DNA of 64,000 nucleotides from Xenorhabdus nematophila ATCC 19061 (GTDB lineage Bacteria; Pseudomonadota; Gammaproteobacteria; Enterobacterales; Enterobacteriaceae): NCBI RefSeq assembly GCF_000252955.1, contig NC_014228.1, positions 2,246,005 to 2,310,004 of the forward strand, read 5' to 3'. Shown piece by piece: positions 18,150 to 29,800 of this stretch (position 1 is its first letter; each line of letters starts with the position of its first letter). The notes under the pieces were generated by a model. It saw only the letters and a program-made list of their open reading frames with translations, ran no database searches and was not told where the DNA came from. The position numbers and the translations under genes were made by a program.

Positions 18150-18770
18150 ATGTCATTGTGGATTGCTATTAGTGTATTAGGCGTACTCGGATTAACCTTT
18201 GGTCTGATTCTTGGCTTCGCCGCCCGCCGTTTTAAAGTCGAAGAAGATCCGATTGTTGAGAAAATTGATGATCTGTTACCTCAGAGTCAATGTGGACAAT
18301 GTAGCTATCCCGGCTGTCGCCCTTATGCAGAAGCGGTCGCCAATAATGGTGAGATGATCAATAAATGTGCGCCGGGTGGGGAACAGGTTATGCTCAAAAT
18401 AGCCGAATTACTGGGTGTTGATCCGCAACCTCTGGATGGTGATGACAACGTGCAGAATCCCGCCAGAAAAGTCGCTTTTATTGATGAAGAAAACTGCATA
18501 GGCTGCACGAAATGTATTCAGGCATGTCCTGTCGATGCCATTATTGGCGCAAACCGTGCCATGCACACCGTTGTTGAAGATCTCTGCACAGGTTGTGATT
18601 TATGCGTCGCACCCTGCCCAACCGATTGTATTACGATGATCCCTGTTGCTACGACGACCTCAAATTGGAAGTGGAACCTGAACACCATTCCAGTCAAAAA
18701 TATTCCGGTGACTTCAGAACCCGCGTTGTTCTCTTCCGTTAAGCCTGTTGAGGTTAAAACCCATGTTTAA
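18150..18770 (+). CDS. rsxB: Electron transport complex subunit RsxB (RnfB), ferredoxin
   Basis: A 206-residue iron-sulfur protein with one N-terminal membrane helix (residues 3-24). A Cys cluster follows in [20 protein letters not shown] and NKCAPGG, then two classical 4Fe-4S motifs: [16 protein letters not shown] and [16 protein letters not shown]. It passes electrons between RsxC and the membrane subunits. An ATG at 18147 overlaps the rsxA stop by one base; the next ATG at 18150 aligns better with E. coli. Translationally coupled in either case. Confidence 0.93.
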   Translation: MSLWIAISVLGVLGLTFGLILGFAARRFKVEEDPIVEKIDDLLPQSQCGQCSYPGCRPYAEAVANNGEMINKCAPGGEQVMLKIAELLGVDPQPLDGDDNVQNPARKVAFIDEENCIGCTKCIQACPVDAIIGANRAMHTVVEDLCTGCDLCVAPCPTDCITMIPVATTTSNWKWNLNTIPVKNIPVTSEPALFSSVKPVEVKTHV

Positions 18771-20889
18771 TCTGCTCAGCTTGCTCAACAAGAATAAAAT
18801 CTGGGATTTCAATGGCGGCATCCACCCACCGGAAATGAAATTACAATCCAGCCAGACGCCATTACGTTATGCTCCTCTGCCCGATGAGTTAATCATTCCC
18901 CTGCAACAACATTTGGGACCAAAAGGCGAATTGTTGGTTAAGGCGGGTGATCAGGTACTGAAGGGCCAGCCATTGACGATAGGGACAGGCCGAACCGTCC
19001 CTGTTCATGCCTCGACATCAGGGACGATTACAGCAATCGAACCTTGTGTTACCGCACATCCTTCCGGGCTGAGCGAATTATGTATCCGATTGCATCCTGA
19101 TGGCAGAGATCAATGGTGTGAACGAATTCAATCTCCTGATTACACACAGCTTGATGCCAATGAACTATTACAACGCATTCATCAGGCGGGTATTGCGGGA
19201 TTAGGGGGGGCGGGTTTCCCTACTGCAACCAAGCTCAATGGCGGGAAACACAATCTCAACACATTGATTATCAATGCTGCCGAGTGTGAACCCTATATTA
19301 CTGCGGATGACCGCTTAATGCAGGAACATGCCCAAGAGGTTGTCGAAGGCATTCGGGTTTTGATACATCTGCTCAACCCAAAGCAAGTGCTGATAGGTAT
19401 TGAGGACAATAAACCCGAAGCAATTAAGGCGCTGAATAAAGCTCTCAAGGGTAATAAGACTATCATTGTCCGGGTGATCCCGACAAAATACCCTTCCGGC
19501 GGTGCCAAACAACTGACAAAAATCCTGACAGGTAAAGAAGTGCCATCAGCCGGGCGTTCCTCTGATATCGGTGTCCTCATGCAAAACGTCGGTACCGTGG
19601 TAGCGATTAAACGCGCCATCATTGATGGAGAACCCCTTATTGAACGCATCGTGACCCTGACAGGGGATGCCGTATCTTCTCCCGGTAATTTCTGGGCCCG
19701 TCTTGGGACGCCGGTTCAATTCTTGTTACAACAAGTCGGATTTAAACCCAAAACAGAACAAATGGTGATTATGGGCGGGCCATTAATGGGCTTTACTCTG
19801 CCTGATCTCAATGTCCCCATCGTTAAAATCAGTAACTGCATTCTTGCGCCTTCAGCACAGGAGATGGAACCCAAGGAGATTGAAGAGGCATGTATTCGTT
19901 GTGGTTTATGCGTTGAAGCCTGTCCTGCCGGATTATTGCCCCAACAACTTTATTGGTTCAGTCGCGGCCAGGAACACGAAAAAGCCAAGAACCACCATTT
20001 ATTCGACTGTATTGAATGTGGAGCCTGCGCTTATGTATGCCCAAGCAATATTCCGCTGGTTCAATACTATCGACAAGAAAAAGCAGAAATACGGGCGATA
20101 GAGGCAGAAACACGACGTTCTGCTGAAGCGAAGCTGCGTTTTGAAGCCAAACAATCCCGTATGGAACGAGAAAAATCAGCGCGTGAAGAACGTCACAAGA
20201 AAGCTGCTGTTCAAATCGATAACAGCGATAAAAATGCGGTACAGGCTGCTCTCGCCAGAGTGAAAGAAAAACAAGGTAATGCCGGTGATGTGATCACCGT
20301 ACAAGCCGGACAATCCCCTGATAATGCAGCAGCCATTGCAGCACGCAAAGCCAGAAAAAAACAATTGCGGACTCATCAGGCCGAAAAACAAATGGCTACA
20401 CATTTGAATACGGAAACACCAGCTTCCGTCATTGAAAATGAAGACCCACGTAAAGCCGCCTTAGCCGCCGCAATCGCCAGAGCAAAAGCGAAAAAGGCCG
20501 CCCAGAACGGAGAAGTGACAACGTCACCAGAAGAACCTCAGCAAAATAATGCGGCTGAGACGCCCGACCCGCGCAAAGCGGCAGTTGCCGCAGCAATTGC
20601 GCGCGCCAAGGCTAAGAAATCAGCACAAAGCCCGGCCGAACCTACAACGCAACCTGCCGTAGTCGCTGAACCTGAAGATGCCGACCCGCGTAAAGCCGCC
20701 GTGGCTGCCGCCATTGCCCGGGCTAAGGCCAAAAAAGCCGCGCAGGGTCAGACTGAGCCAGCTATGCAACCCACCGTTGCCGCTGAGCCGGAAGAAACCG
20801 ACCCGCGTAAAGCCGCCATAGCTGCTGCAATCGCCCGTGCTAAAGCGAAAAAAGCGGCTCAAGAAAAACAAGAAGTTCCAACAGAATAG
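18763..20889 (+). CDS. rsxC: Electron transport complex subunit RsxC (RnfC)
   Basis: A 708-residue peripheral subunit with flavin/NADH-binding and iron-sulfur domains: [20 protein letters not shown] at the start, [16 protein letters not shown] (NADH/FMN glycine-rich loop), [14 protein letters not shown], and two 4Fe-4S motifs [12 protein letters not shown] and [12 protein letters not shown] at about residues 370-430. The C-terminal third is a charged coiled region carrying four near-identical copies of [18 protein letters not shown] from about residue 560 on. Such Ala/Lys repeats are usual in enteric RsxC but vary in number. The start overlaps the rsxB stop by eight bases; the ATG at 18748 is upstream of the conserved start. 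Confidence 0.93.
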   Translation: MFNLLSLLNKNKIWDFNGGIHPPEMKLQSSQTPLRYAPLPDELIIPLQQHLGPKGELLVKAGDQVLKGQPLTIGTGRTVPVHASTSGTITAIEPCVTAHPSGLSELCIRLHPDGRDQWCERIQSPDYTQLDANELLQRIHQAGIAGLGGAGFPTATKLNGGKHNLNTLIINAAECEPYITADDRLMQEHAQEVVEGIRVLIHLLNPKQVLIGIEDNKPEAIKALNKALKGNKTIIVRVIPTKYPSGGAKQLTKILTGKEVPSAGRSSDIGVLMQNVGTVVAIKRAIIDGEPLIERIVTLTGDAVSSPGNFWARLGTPVQFLLQQVGFKPKTEQMVIMGGPLMGFTLPDLNVPIVKISNCILAPSAQEMEPKEIEEACIRCGLCVEACPAGLLPQQLYWFSRGQEHEKAKNHHLFDCIECGACAYVCPSNIPLVQYYRQEKAEIRAIEAETRRSAEAKLRFEAKQSRMEREKSAREERHKKAAVQIDNSDKNAVQAALARVKEKQGNAGDVITVQAGQSPDNAAAIAARKARKKQLRTHQAEKQMATHLNTETPASVIENEDPRKAALAAAIARAKAKKAAQNGEVTTSPEEPQQNNAAETPDPRKAAVAAAIARAKAKKSAQSPAEPTTQPAVVAEPEDADPRKAAVAAAIARAKAKKAAQGQTEPAMQPTVAAEPEETDPRKAAIAAAIARAKAKKAAQEKQEVPTE

Positions 20890-20901
20890 TGATGTTTATC
20901 G

Positions 20902-21981
20902 ATGAAATTCAGACCAGTAAACACGGATAATAACCAGTTAAAAGTCGCGAGTTCGCCTTTTACACATAATCAAAAAAGCACCAGCAAGATCATGTTTTGG
21001 GTGGCTTTAGCTGCCATTCCCGGCATTGCTGTACAGACTTATTTCTTTGGCTATGGAACATTGTTCCAGATCTTGTTGGCCATCATCACTGCCTTATTAG
21101 CAGAGTCGACAGCCATTGCACTTAAAAAGCAACTGGTCATGCCATATCTCAGGGATAACTCAGCGCTCGTGACAGGGTTACTTCTGGGGATTAGTTTGCC
21201 ACCACTGGCGCCGTGGTGGTTGATCGTACTCGGCACATTTTTTGCCATTATCATTGCCAAACATCTGTACGGCGGACTTGGGCAAAATCCATTTAATCCT
21301 GCTATGGTTGGCTATGTTGTCTTGCTGATCTCATTCCCTGTACAGATGACCAGTTGGATGCCACCGACATCTTTACAAATGTTTTCCCTAATTCCTTGGG
21401 ATAGCCTGATGATTATCTTTACCGGACATGCACCCGATGGTTCTACTTTGCTGCAACTGCAACAAGGCATTGATGGACTAAGCCAGGCAACGCCATTAGA
21501 TAGCTTCAAAACCGGTTTGCTGACCCACAATATCAATGACGTATTACAGCAGCCTATATTGCAAGGTGTTGTGGCCGGTATTGGCTGGCAATGGGTCAAT
21601 ATTGCTTATCTGGCGGGTGGATTGATTATGCTCAACCGAAAAGTCATTCATTGGCAGATCCCGACCGCATTTCTTGTATCGCTGGGCGTTTGTGCATTAC
21701 TCAGTTGGTTGATAGACCCTACCCGCTATTCACCCCCTTTATTGCAACTCTTTTCCGGCGCAACCATGCTAGGGGCATTTTTCATTGCAACCGATCCGGT
21801 CAGCGCTTCAACCACACCAAAAGGCCGCCTGATTTACGGCGCGATTATCGGGATTCTGATTTGGGTTATCCGCGTTTACGGTGGCTATCCTGATGCCGTC
21901 GCATTTGCCGTCTTGCTGGCAAATATTTGCGTACCGCTGATTGACCATTACACACAGCCCCGTGCTTACGGTCATAAATAG
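20902..21981 (+). CDS. rsxD: Electron transport complex subunit RsxD (RnfD)
   Basis: A 359-residue membrane subunit with about nine helices. The covalent-FMN motif is visible as [20 protein letters not shown] (Thr in SGAT). ARDN-like N-terminal [20 protein letters not shown] and [20 protein letters not shown] match the family. Fourth gene of the operon, 12 bases after rsxC. Confidence 0.92.
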   Translation: MKFRPVNTDNNQLKVASSPFTHNQKSTSKIMFWVALAAIPGIAVQTYFFGYGTLFQILLAIITALLAESTAIALKKQLVMPYLRDNSALVTGLLLGISLPPLAPWWLIVLGTFFAIIIAKHLYGGLGQNPFNPAMVGYVVLLISFPVQMTSWMPPTSLQMFSLIPWDSLMIIFTGHAPDGSTLLQLQQGIDGLSQATPLDSFKTGLLTHNINDVLQQPILQGVVAGIGWQWVNIAYLAGGLIMLNRKVIHWQIPTAFLVSLGVCALLSWLIDPTRYSPPLLQLFSGATMLGAFFIATDPVSASTTPKGRLIYGAIIGILIWVIRVYGGYPDAVAFAVLLANICVPLIDHYTQPRAYGHK

Positions 21982-21998
21982 GGAAAGGGAGAGTTAGC

Positions 21999-22625
21999 AT
22001 GTTAGAAACTATGCGTCGTCACGGGATTACCCTCGCAATCTTTGCCGCCTGTACGACCGGGTTAACAGCCATTGTTTATTCATTGACAAAAGACCGGATT
22101 GCAGAACAAGCAGTAATACAGCACAAGACATTGCTGGATCAAGTGGTTCCCCCTGCCTTATATGATAACCAAATGCAGGATGAATGTTATCTGGTGACAG
22201 ACAAGGCGCTGGGTAACAAACAGACTCACCGCCTTTATCTTGCCCGTAAAAATGGCATTCCTGCTGCTGCCGCTTTGGAAAGCACCGCTCCTGACGGTTA
22301 TTCAGGTGCCATTCAATTACTGGTAGGTGCTAACTTTTCCGGCAAAGTTCTGGGCGTTCGCGTGACTGAACACCATGAAACCCCCGGATTGGGGGATAAA
22401 ATCGACACCCGTATTTCCGATTGGATCTATGCTTTTTCCGGCAAAAAAGTAATGTCAAAAAATGACCCCAACTGGGCAGTCAAAAAAGATGGCGGTGAAT
22501 TTGACCAATTCACCGGAGCAACCATTACACCACGTGCTGTCGTCAATGCCGTAAAACGCACAGCCCTTTATCTGGAAACAATACCCGAGCAGCTTTCTTC
22601 GCTGCCAACGTGTGGAGAAAAATAA
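21999..22625 (+). CDS. rsxG: Electron transport complex subunit RsxG (RnfG)
   Basis: A 208-residue protein with one N-terminal membrane helix and a periplasmic FMN-binding domain. The covalent-flavin motif is [18 protein letters not shown] (Thr in the TGATIT segment), and [18 protein letters not shown] precedes it. A strong ribosome site (GGGAAAGGGAGAG) precedes the ATG. Fifth gene of the operon. Confidence 0.92.
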   Translation: MLETMRRHGITLAIFAACTTGLTAIVYSLTKDRIAEQAVIQHKTLLDQVVPPALYDNQMQDECYLVTDKALGNKQTHRLYLARKNGIPAAAALESTAPDGYSGAIQLLVGANFSGKVLGVRVTEHHETPGLGDKIDTRISDWIYAFSGKKVMSKNDPNWAVKKDGGEFDQFTGATITPRAVVNAVKRTALYLETIPEQLSSLPTCGEK

Positions 22626-22627
22626 CC

Positions 22628-23347
22628 ATGAGCGAAACCAAAAACCTATTTATTCAGGGACTCTGGAAGAACAACTCCGCATTGGTACAGCTTTTGGGGC
22701 TTTGTCCCCTGCTGGCGGTTTCCTCCACCGCAACCAACGCTCTGGGATTAGGGTTAGCCACAACACTGGTTTTATTGAGCACCAATATTGCCGTATCCGC
22801 TTTGCGCCGTTGGGTTCCCCATGAAATCCGCATTCCCATTTACGTGATGATCATTGCGTCCGTTGTTAGTGCTGTTCAGATGTTAATCAACGCATTTGCA
22901 TTCGGACTTTATGAATCATTGGGGATTTTTATTCCGTTGATTGTCACTAACTGTATCGTGATTGGCCGGGCGGAAGCTTACGCATCAAAGAATTCCATTT
23001 ATAATTCAATGATTGATGGCCTTGCGATGGGCTTTGGTGCAACTTTCGCCCTGTTCGTACTGGGAGCGATACGTGAAATTCTGGGTAATGGCACACTGTT
23101 TGACGGAGCGGATTTACTGCTGGGTAGCTGGGCCAAATCATTGCGGATTGAAATAGTTCATATGGATTCGCCCTTCCTGCTCGCCATCCTGCCACCCGGC
23201 GCCTTTATTGGATTAGGTTTGATGCTGGCAGGAAAATATATTATTGATGAACGCCTGAAAAATCGTTCAGAAAATAAAGAACGCCAATACAATGTAGAAA
23301 AAGATAATGTAGAAAAAGGCTGCGGCAGCCATATCACAAGAAGTTGA
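22628..23347 (+). CDS. rsxE: Electron transport complex subunit RsxE (RnfE)
   Basis: A 239-residue six-helix membrane subunit homologous to Rsx[41 protein letters not shown] and GAIREILG. Cysteines in GLCP and TNC are conserved. The start at 22628 ([11 protein letters not shown]) lies two bases after the rsxG stop; the upstream ATG at 22610 would overlap rsxG. The C-terminal tail ends in a charged [15 protein letters not shown] extension. Confidence 0.92.
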   Translation: MSETKNLFIQGLWKNNSALVQLLGLCPLLAVSSTATNALGLGLATTLVLLSTNIAVSALRRWVPHEIRIPIYVMIIASVVSAVQMLINAFAFGLYESLGIFIPLIVTNCIVIGRAEAYASKNSIYNSMIDGLAMGFGATFALFVLGAIREILGNGTLFDGADLLLGSWAKSLRIEIVHMDSPFLLAILPPGAFIGLGLMLAGKYIIDERLKNRSENKERQYNVEKDNVEKGCGSHITRS

Positions 23348-23361
23348 GGGTGTAATCAGAT

Positions 23362-23994
23362 ATGAATCAACAAAAACGGGTCGAAATTCTCACCCGCTTA
23401 CGGGATAACAATCCGCATCCGACAACGGAATTGGTTTTCAATTCGCCTTTTGAATTGCTGATCTCCGTATTGCTGTCTGCACAGGCTACGGATGTCAGCG
23501 TGAATAAAGCGACGGCAAAACTCTATCCCGTTGCCAATACCCCGCAAGCCATTCTCAATCTCGGCGTGGATGGTTTGAAAGGGTATATAAAAACCATCGG
23601 GTTATATAACACCAAAGCGGAAAATGTGATTAAAACCTGCCGGCTTTTACTGGAAAAACATCAGGGTGAAGTGCCGGAAGATCGTGCAGCATTGGAAGCG
23701 CTGCCGGGCGTTGGCCGTAAAACGGCCAACGTTGTGTTAAACACCGCTTTTGGTTGGCCGACGATTGCGGTAGATACGCATATTTTTCGCGTCAGTAATC
23801 GAACTCAGTTTGCACCGGGAAAAAACGTTGATGAGGTTGAAAAGAAACTGTTGAAAGTCGTACCGGCTGAATTCAAGGTTGATTGCCACCATTGGCTGAT
23901 CCTGCACGGGCGTTATACCTGTATTGCCCGTAAACCACGTTGTGGATCTTGTATTATTGAAGATCTGTGTGAATTTGAAGAGAAGACTGAGTGA
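23362..23994 (+). CDS. nth: Endonuclease III
   Basis: A 210-residue DNA glycosylase/AP lyase that removes oxidised pyrimidines. Helix-hairpin-helix with the catalytic lysine: LPGVGRKTANVVLN; catalytic aspartate in AVDTHIFRVSNR; C-terminal 4Fe-4S cluster in the spacing C-6-C-2-C-5-C (CIARKPRCGSCIIEDLCEF). Length matches E. coli (211). As in E. coli it is the last gene of the rsx cluster, 14 bases after rsxE. It marks the right end of the syntenic backbone. Confidence 0.95.
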   Translation: MNQQKRVEILTRLRDNNPHPTTELVFNSPFELLISVLLSAQATDVSVNKATAKLYPVANTPQAILNLGVDGLKGYIKTIGLYNTKAENVIKTCRLLLEKHQGEVPEDRAALEALPGVGRKTANVVLNTAFGWPTIAVDTHIFRVSNRTQFAPGKNVDEVEKKLLKVVPAEFKVDCHHWLILHGRYTCIARKPRCGSCIIEDLCEFEEKTE

Positions 23995-24125
23995 TAATTA
24001 TTTTATAAATTGAATCTTTTCCTTGTCATTACCCACCAACTGTCTGTCTCCAGGGAAGTGCTGGTTTAGCAAATTTGACGAAATTTAGAGGGCGTTCAGT
24101 ATTCTGTGTCACGCTAATTTAGCTG

Positions 24126-24552
24126 TTATAACGTTATCACATTATCCAGACGCCCTTCAAAGTAAATACACAGCTGAGACAGCGTCAGATTCCAGCTTTG
24201 GATCGGCATCGTCCATTTTTCCTGGGCATTGAGAAGCCCCAGATAAAGCAGTTTGAGCAAGCTGTTTTCAGTCGGGAACGCGCCTTTTGTTTTCGTCAGC
24301 TTTCTGAACTGGCGGTGTACCGACTCGATAGCGTTCGTCGTGTAAATAACCCCACAGATTAACCCATTTACGACGCCAGCTCTGGATGACAACCGGATAG
24401 TGTTGACCCCATTTCATATCCAACTCGTCCAGTGCGCTTTCTGCCGCCTCCTTTGAGACTGCCCGATAGACTGGCTTCAGGTCAGCCATGAAGGCCTTAT
24501 GGTGCTTTGAGGCCACGTACTTGAGCGAGTTGCGGATTTGGTGAATGATGCA
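24126..24552 (-). pseudogene. IS256-family transposase, C-terminal part, frameshifted
   Basis: Two overlapping minus-strand frames belong to one decayed gene. The upstream one reads HQIRNSLKYVASKHHKAFMA and [20 protein letters not shown]; the downstream one carries the family hallmark [20 protein letters not shown], ending [21 protein letters not shown] frameshift or small deletion lies near 24345-24375. The N-terminal half is cut off exactly where the Tn3-family relic begins (about 24552). A terminal-repeat-like GAGGGCGTTCAGTATTCTGT lies outside the 3' end near 24088. Confidence 0.8.
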
Positions 24553-25380
24553 TGGGTCTGTTCATAATACGTGTAAAATGTTGGCATAGTCTGTTTTCAT
24601 ACGCCAATTGGAATAGGCTTGGGATTTAATTCTGGTGGAAAAATTGTCATATCCACATCATATCGACCAAATCGGCGTATATGATCACGTATATAAGGAC
24701 TGAGTGCCGCTACCTGTTCTGGCGTTATTTTATGACCATCATCTGATACTTTTGTCTGTATCTCTGTTAAATCTGAAACATTACGAAGCATAATGGCATT
24801 GGCTATAATATCCGAGTATTTCACCTGCTTGGCCTGCTCTACAGGATCACCGCTTTTGATTATCTGTCCACCAAAGGTAATCCAATCCAGAAAATCATTA
24901 TAGGATTCAATTTTTGTTGTTTCTGCCCGTATTGTTTGTCGAAAATCAGATTCAGACAGATATCGCAATAAAAATAAAGTGCAAACAACCCGCCCCAGTT
25001 CCCGAAAAGCGCGATAAAGTTTGTTTTGTCGATTGTTACTGTTCAGTTTTCTCAGTAACATTGAGGGTAATACCCTACCCGCCTGAATGGATAATACGAC
25101 TTGTATCAAATCCTGCCAGTGCGTCTGAATCAATCCCCAATCAACCGTTTTCGTCAACAGCTTATCGATATGTTTATATTTTGCATCATTTGATGGACGA
25201 TAAAACACCGCATCGTTCCAGTTTCTCATTCGGGGAAAAAGTTTTATTCCCAGTAGATAGGCCAGCGCAAAAACGGGTTCACTCTGCCCCTGAGTATCTG
25301 CATGTAATGTATCGGGTTGATAGACAGATTTGTTAAGCAGTAAAGCAAATGCACCCTGTGGCAAATAAGGGTGCAATGCT
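24553..25380 (-). pseudogene. Tn3-family transposase, C-terminal fragment
   Basis: An open frame of 259 residues (24597-25376) matching the catalytic C-terminal third of TnpA of Tn3-like transposons (full length about 1000). The second catalytic Asp motif is visible as TLHADTQGQSEPVFALAYLL, followed by GIKLFPRMRNW, then LRYLSESDFRQTIRAETTKI and ALSPYIRDHIRRFGRYDVDM. The left border GGGTCTGTTCATAATACGTG, just past the stop codon, is a candidate terminal repeat and abuts the IS256 relic. The 5' side is cut by the group II intron at 25381. Confidence 0.8.
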
Positions 25381-25946
25381 GTGCGAGAGATGAGGGTCGG
25401 CCCCTCGGAGGCGGTGTCCAGACGCCGCCTTCAAACTACCCTGAGCTGCTGCCGTTAAGAGCGGTGGTGGTGAGCGTCAGGGAAAAGGCGCAATCTAATG
25501 CGTCATGTATGTGTTGTGAAGATGAACGAGAGTGAACTGTAGATGCAGTGTCGAAAGGAACAAGATGATGTCAAAAGCGCGTTTTCTAAGCGGCGTGTGA
25601 TAAGTCCAGCGGCTATCTGGTTACTGGCTGGACGGCATCCGGCATATAGTTACGAGGCTGGATTAAGTACTATGGGCGCTTTTATCGATCAGCGATGGGC
25701 TGTATAGCCAGTCATATAGATCTGCACCTTGCGAAATGGGTCGCCCGCAAATATAAGCGGGTACACGGCAGCCTGGCTCAGGCATATGAATGGTTGAGAA
25801 GGATACAGAGCGCTAAGCCCGGCCTGTTTGCACACTGGGAAATTTGTACGCGGCGTGAACGGTCAACGACAAGAGCCGGATGACGGGAGACTGTCACGTC
25901 CGGTTCCGTGGGAGCGCAGGGGGGAAGTTCCCTTGCGCGACCCGAT
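25381..25946 (+). mobile_element. Group II intron, internally deleted
   Basis: The 5' end GTGCGAGAG fits the GUGYG intron start. Domain V is intact as a 34-base hairpin at 25873-25906 (GAGCCGG ... CCGGTTC), followed by a domain VI-like hairpin (GCGCAGGGGG ... CCCTTGCGC) and an end in AT. Between them, 25650-25883 encodes the C-terminus of the intron maturase: LRGWIKYYGRFYRS, WVARKYKRVHG and AKPGLFAHWE. The reverse-transcriptase part and most of the maturase are deleted (the intact ORF would be about 400-500 residues). It is immobile alone; the ribozyme may or may not still fold. Confidence 0.75.
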
Positions 25947-26467
25947 AACCCCATCTTCGATTTCATAAGAACAGGCAGAAAGTCAGGTTATCGATTATAA
26001 CAGTAATGCAGATAATTTATCTTATTAACTTACTGAGTATAATTCTTTGGGTTATTTAAAGGAAGTGGAGTACCTTTACTGTTGTGAAGTGGATGAAAAG
26101 TGGTGATTCAACAGGTTCAGGTGAGTTTCAGTCAGTGTTAGTTGGGATTGGGGCCTCGTAACGTCAGTTTTATCGGAGGCCCATTTATATTAACTGGCTG
26201 TACAAAAAACAGATAGGGTTCTATTTAATAAAGAAAAATGAAGGCGCTCATTTTTTAAAAAAATTTCCAAAAAAGACTTCAGATATTTTTTTACAAACAT
26301 GAGGGAATCCAAAAAGAGACACATCAGAATATCTAAAGATATCTAACTGTATTAATAATAACCATAAATTACTATTTAAAATAATAAAGTTCTGTTGCAT
26401 TAATTAAAGAAAGTACGAGTGAAGATAAGGTGATTGATTTTTACTCAGATAATTGATAGAAAAAGGC
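25947..26467. other. AT-rich non-coding stretch before the Tc island
   Basis: No coding frame seen. A perfect 7-bp hairpin GGGCCTC/GAGGCCC lies at 26151-26182. From 26200 on the sequence is very AT-rich with A- and T-tracts (for example 26250-26300), the kind of DNA bound by H-NS. A TTCTGTTGCATTAA near 26392 resembles the IS6-family end that follows at 26468. Confidence 0.4.
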
Positions 26468-26726
26468 GGTTCTGTCGCATTAAGCGGTCATCAGGTAAGC
26501 TCCCCTGTTTTTGGGCGAGTCCAGAGTGATGTCCGTTATCCGAAAAGTGTTCAAACGTCTGCATTATCCTGTCGATATCATTGCCCAATGTGTTCGTGGG
26601 TACCTCGCTTATGCCTTGAGTCTGCGCCATCTCGAAGAGATGATGGCAGAGCGCGGCATTGGGGTCGACTATGCCACGAGACATCGCGTTGAAGGAACAT
26701 CCTTTTTGGCTATCCCTCTGGCATAA
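26468..26726 (+). pseudogene. IS6-family transposase, truncated, left copy
   Basis: GGTTCTGTCGCATTAAGCG at 26468 looks like an IS6-family terminal repeat. Sixty bases later a frame (ATG at 26529) reads SVIRKVFKRLHYPVDIIAQC, VRGYLAYALSLRHLEEMMAE and RGIGVDYATRHRV, the N-terminal helix-turn-helix of IS6-family transposases. It then loses the family pattern (VEGTSFLAIPLA, stop at 26724-26726), so the DDE domain is missing. The first 136 bases recur at 45060-45195 in the same orientation. Confidence 0.75.
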
Positions 26727-26814
26727 AAGGCATTTCCTCCTGTAGCTGAACACCCCCTACATTGGTTCTGAGTTTTTCGTCGGCTTGACCGAACATTGAC
26801 AAAGGAACCCCATT

Positions 26815-29800
26815 ATGACGCAAACTACACTCCCCCTTAAGACGCTGGAAACCAGTTGCCGATTGAAATCTGGCACTCTGGCTGCACTGGAACTCACTTC
26901 TCTACAGGCTATCCTGGCCTATACCGAAAATGATTTTACTGATCGTTTCAGAGCAAAACTGGGCCGCGATGGTGCCCGTGCTGTGTATCGCACAGCACAA
27001 ACTGGCCAGCAACAACTGATCAAACTATATCGCAAAACCCATCAACGCAATGGACAAGCCCCTCAGAATATAAAAGTGGAGGAAGAAAAAGATTCCCCAA
27101 CCTGGAACGCTCAGTTCCCGGAGAAAGGGACTGTCGTTCCACCGGGTAGTATCGGTGATTCTTCTTCACCGGCTTCTTACGCCACGAGTTTGTACGTACT
27201 GGCTACTGAACTGGAAGGTATCGAGCGTCAAGACGACTCTCCCCGCACTACGTTGGCTATCCGCCGTCCAGATTTAGGTGACACGCTGCTTAATGATGTC
27301 ACGGTTAACCAACCCCTGCCTAAACTGGACATTGTCAACGGCATATTGCAAAGCAGTTTGGATAACGCCAGCAACAACCAAAAATTGGTCAATCAGCTAA
27401 AACAGCAAGGCATATTGCCAGACAGTGTGACCCGTCTGCCGTCCGATACATTGCTCTCCCGACTGCATTATCCGGGTAATGCGCTGCCTTATCATGAACC
27501 TCATGATCAGGTGGTGACGGGGTTAAGTGAGCATAAAACCAATCTGGCTGCATTGACGCAAGTCGTTGGTGCAAGTAGGCCGGCGTTCAGCAATGATACG
27601 CCAGATATCATCTTGTCCGCGCGCGTGCTGCAACAGGCCGCGGGTCTGAGTCCGTCCGTAGTGAGGATAATGACTGATGCGTTTGTGTTTAATACCGCCA
27701 GCACCCACGAAAATGCCGTCAGTCCCGCGCAGTCTGTGAAGCAGAGTGGGTTTTTCCCGTACAACTTCGGGTTCAGGGTTCCAGACATGGGTACTCGATG
27801 TCAGTTGTCCCTTTTCACTCAGGCTACCGGCCTGTCTGGCGACGAAACAATGCAACTGTTGTGCGTTGCGGGGATAGGTGAGCACAATACCTCGGTGGTC
27901 GCCTCTACTCATGTGAAAAAAAATGACGATATTTCCACCAACGAACAGGCCATCCAGCCCTTCCCGGCGCCATGTCACTATGGTGCGGTGTTTATTCATG
28001 GCGGCAGCGACACATCGTCACGTCTGTTCCTGTCCGGCGAGAATGGCACCGGCTATATTACCGGGCTGACCCAGCCCAAAAACAAAACCCCTCTTTACGA
28101 TCGGTATGATCGCATTAACCGTATGGTGCGTTTACAACGCGGTACTGGCCTGCCGTTTGACCAGTTGGATAACCTGGTGATGGCGGCTATACATGCCGAA
28201 AGAGGCAACAACCCGTCACGGGAGATGAACACCCATACTGTACGTACTCTGGGCTTCTATCAGCGTTGGCATGAGGCATACGACCTGAAAGCGGAAGATC
28301 TGGCGGCTTTCCTGCATGAAGTCACGCCATTTGCTGTGGGGACAGCGCTGCCGCAGTTCGATCGCCTGTTCAATCCCCGCACTCGGGCTGGTCAGACACC
28401 GTTGTTGATTGATAACACACCTTTTGATTTTTCTGCTACTGACGGTGCCGATGCGGTTACTGTGCGTCAGCTGTGTGCCGGTCTGGCTATCAGTGAGGCC
28501 GAGTTCCAGATACTGGCTGACAAGGTCAGTACCGCCCGGAAACCGAACATCCGCAAATTGACCCGCAGCCTCTCGGTAGTATCCGCCCTGTACCGTTTGA
28601 GCAAAATCCCGGCGCTATTAGGGATCCGTGTTGCGGAGATGCTGACTCTGCTGGAACTGATGCCACGCGGAAAGACGTTACTGGATCAACTCGCTGGCGA
28701 ACCACAATTGGCTCCGCTGGATGGGAAGGGTCAGCCAACCGAACCTGACTTACTGGATGACTTGCAGGCACTGGCTGACATGGTGAATTGGCTGAAAGCA
28801 CAACGACTGAGTGTGGCGGATGTCACGTTACTGCTCACCCCGGTGACGCCACCCGCCAGTCAGGCAGAGGTGGCGCTGATCAATGACATCAATCAACATC
28901 TGAATAACATACGATTTGATGCCGACAGCCTGAACGGGCTGGGGCTGCCCGTCGTTGACACCAAGGGGAACCCACTGAACTGGCTGACTCTGCTGACAAC
29001 AGGCTCCGACCCTGTGGTCGATTCCGCTGGCCTCACCACTAGCAAAGATGAAACGGCTCTTCAGAAAGTCGTGACGAATATCGTGAATGCCCAAAAGGTG
29101 TCAGATGATGCCAGGGACTCCACCGCTAACATTCTAAACAGCACCCTGACGGGTGTCCTGCGTAGTCAGCAAACCCTCATTGATACTCAGCTGGGTAAGG
29201 TGCTGAAAGTGTCTCACGGTGTTGTACTGGCTATGTTGCCGTGCCTCTCTCTCAGCAGTTATACCCTGTTAAAAGCGTGTCAGGACTTGAATAAACCGGG
29301 TTTGAGTCCAGCCGATATCCCAGACAACCTGATGAAGCAGTTCAATGAGTTCGCACGGTACAGTCTGCTGGTCACGCGTTACCGCCTGACACCGGCGACT
29401 CTGCGGGCCATGCAGACTTATCCGGCCGCCTTTGGCGGATCATGCTCTCTGTCACTGTCACTGCTCCCGGTGATGGCAGATTACACTGCCTGGCGTCATG
29501 CGGCCGGCAAGGAAGATGAGGTGTTGCAGTATCTGCATGATGTTAACGCATCACTATCTGTCGATCAGATCGCTTCTCGTCTGGCTATCCAATTACATTG
29601 GTCAAAAGAAGAAGTGCAAAAAGCCTCTGTGCTGGTAACCGGGAGCGACGATGGCAGGATCACCACCGTCGCTCAGATGGGTCACTTGATGCGCTTGCGT
29701 GCCTGCGCCGATAAAACGGGTTTGTCCATCAACTTACTGCAACAAATCGCCGAGCTGACGATTACCGAAGCGGTACTGGATGACAAAGCCACCGGTGACA

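Noticed and set aside
19715..19740. Second Ter-like GTTACAACA in rsxC
   Set aside because: Only about nine core bases agree and the flanking positions needed for Tus contact do not; it lies in a conserved coding stretch.
20437..20880. DNA satellite or minisatellite
   Set aside because: The repetition is at protein level inside RsxC; codons differ between copies.
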